Below are positions 62,730 through 64,000 of a stretch of 64,000 nt of DNA, one piece after another. The notes under the pieces were generated by a model. That model made no database searches. It worked only from the letters and a program-made list of their open reading frames with translations, and was not told where the DNA came from. The stretch is from Massospora cicadina (taxonomy: Eukaryota; Entomophthoromycota; Entomophthoromycetes; Entomophthorales; Entomophthoraceae), in contig JAKSZP010012291.1 of NCBI GenBank assembly GCA_022478985.1, forward strand, positions 1 through 64,000. Reading direction: 5' to 3'. Each line of letters opens with the position of its first letter. Within the stretch, counting starts at the first letter, position 1. The translations under genes and the position numbers were made by a program.

Positions 62730-63990
62730 GGATGGAAAATGATCAAAAGGCAAGCCAGAATGCCAGGGGCATTGCTGCTCAAATGACATTGATGTGCTAG
62801 GAAATAAGTAACTAGGGAGTGCTGATGGTCCATGAACATAAAGATCAGGCTGGAAAGAAACTAGGTTGTTACAAACTTAGAGCCAATGGCCTGGGCGTAA
62901 GGAGTTGAGAGATTGGGGAAAAATTTTAATGTTCTTGGCATGATGGCTCAATTGACTATGGTGGGGACCAAAGTTAATAGCATGACTGGAACAACCCAAT
63001 TGATACAAGGCCCAAGGGGCCATATTGCAGATGTCACAGGCGTTTGGAGAAGAAAAATTAAAGCTCAATTAAATAAATTTGAGTGTGAGAAGATTTATAA
63101 TGAACTTAAAGTTAAGAGAACTGAATGTCAGTTTTCTCAGTGGGTTGACTGCTTAAATAGATGATCAATTTGGGGAATGGCTTATAAAAGTGAAGGATTG
63201 GAGCCTTTAAGATTAGACCTTGCCCAGCAAACTTTAAGTGAGGGGAAAAACAAACTTATTGGGAACTGACTTTGAAGGTATAAGTGGTGGGCCAAGTCAT
63301 TGTTTGTTCATTCATGGACGCCCAAATTGCAGATTTACTGCATTTCTGACAATTAGCGTGACAGCATTTTCCTGACGGGCAAAAGGAACCTCCAAGGCTA
63401 CCACACATAGGGGTGGTCCCAAGAGGTTGGTAACAGGTTTGGGGCGCCCAACCCGCCTGCACCAGCCTGCTCTGGCGTCCGTTTGACCAAGTGAAATACA
63501 TTGGACAAAGATTTTTATTCATTCAGTGAGGGCTTCAAACTGGTGGCAACTGTTCCCAATGGCCTGATGCCATCAGTGAGTTTTGTTAAAGATTCAACAC
63601 TAGACACTTTATTCACCAAAAGTACATGCCCCTCAGGATTTGTTTCCAATGGTTTGGGGCTGTCAAGCCTTGATCCCAAAGGCTCATTGCTTTCAGATGC
63701 ATTTGGACCTTTCACCCCATGTGATTGCCAACTCTGAAAATAGTTGACACAATCCCCATTATTCTTAGTGCTGATTCATCTGATGTTACTCTAAAAAGGT
63801 GGTGGGGTCCTCAAAGGGTAAGCTGTGACCCACCACTCGTCCACCACATGGGCGAGGTCACTTTGGGAGATGATAGTGTCATCTGGCCTTCTCAGATTAG
63901 TTTTAATGGGAAAGGGAACGCCACTTGGTCCAAGCGGAGGGGGCGCTCCCACCAGACTTACAATATGATCCTAGAATTCTTTATGGTTGC
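62730..63990 (-). pseudogene. Repeat F copy 2 (inverted, runs to window edge)
   Basis: The uninterrupted counterpart of F copy 1, on the minus strand. From the right: VPFPIKTNLRR and VTAYPLRTPPP (63930-63790), KPLETNPEGHVLLVNKVSSV (63715-63515 frame), the Cys-rich CYQPLGTTPMCGSLGGSFC and KCCHANCQKCSKSAIWAS (63522-63256), then CNMAPWALYQLGCSSHAINF (63068-62877). The region 63240-63000 bridges the point where element D sits in copy 1. Stops and shifts break it. The protein would have at least 350 residues, with a Cys/His-rich centre, of unknown function. Confidence 0.6.
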
Positions 63991-64000
63991 CAGCTTAGCA

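Overview
This window is a transposon-on-transposon stretch of a large, repeat-rich eukaryotic genome. No host gene, tRNA, rRNA or CRISPR array is visible in 64 kb. The coding remnants are Ty3/gypsy LTR retrotransposons, APE-type LINEs carrying CCHC knuckles in ORF1, and one coding repeat I cannot classify. Full-length elements packed this densely suggest a fungus with an expanded genome; the phylum cannot be fixed from the sequence. Almost every reading frame is broken, and catalytic residues are often lost by C-to-T or G-to-A type changes.

Left nest (about 0.6-20.8 kb). An old minus-strand gypsy element (A) has a second gypsy element (B, plus strand, 4592-18102) inside its 5' LTR. A minus-strand LINE (LINE-1, about 11235-16455) lies inside B. 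A 5'-truncated LINE (LINE-5) cuts the same A LTR again.

Middle (20.8-27.2 kb). A nearly complete plus-strand LINE (LINE-4, 21258-26530) is flanked by identical 17-bp target duplications and carries the longest open frame of the window (559 codons). The sequence on either side of it is AT-rich, with no recognisable gene.

Right nest (about 27.2-52.7 kb). A minus-strand LINE (LINE-3) is split into three pieces. One interruption is a 1.6-kb non-coding LTR element (TRIM, 28505-30147). The other is a second copy of the B family (B2, 30627-51143, minus). The 3' LTR of B2 is itself split by LINE-2 (31321-38120) and by element C (38160-42323). C is a compact LTR element encoding only Gag and protease, with a perfect 5-bp target duplication; its Gag and protease match those of A, so A relatives are plausible helpers.

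Right end (52.7-64 kb). An unclassified coding repeat (F) is interrupted by a complete gypsy element (D, 53614-59768). A second, inverted F copy runs off the window's right end. Between the F copies lie a B-family LTR relic and fragments of a further gypsy family (E).

Three points stand out. The B family carries a conserved antisense reading frame of about 335 codons between integrase and the 3' LTR. Four LTR families, and a degenerate site in the TRIM, share one primer-binding site. Element C and the TRIM look like non-autonomous passengers of this retroelement community.
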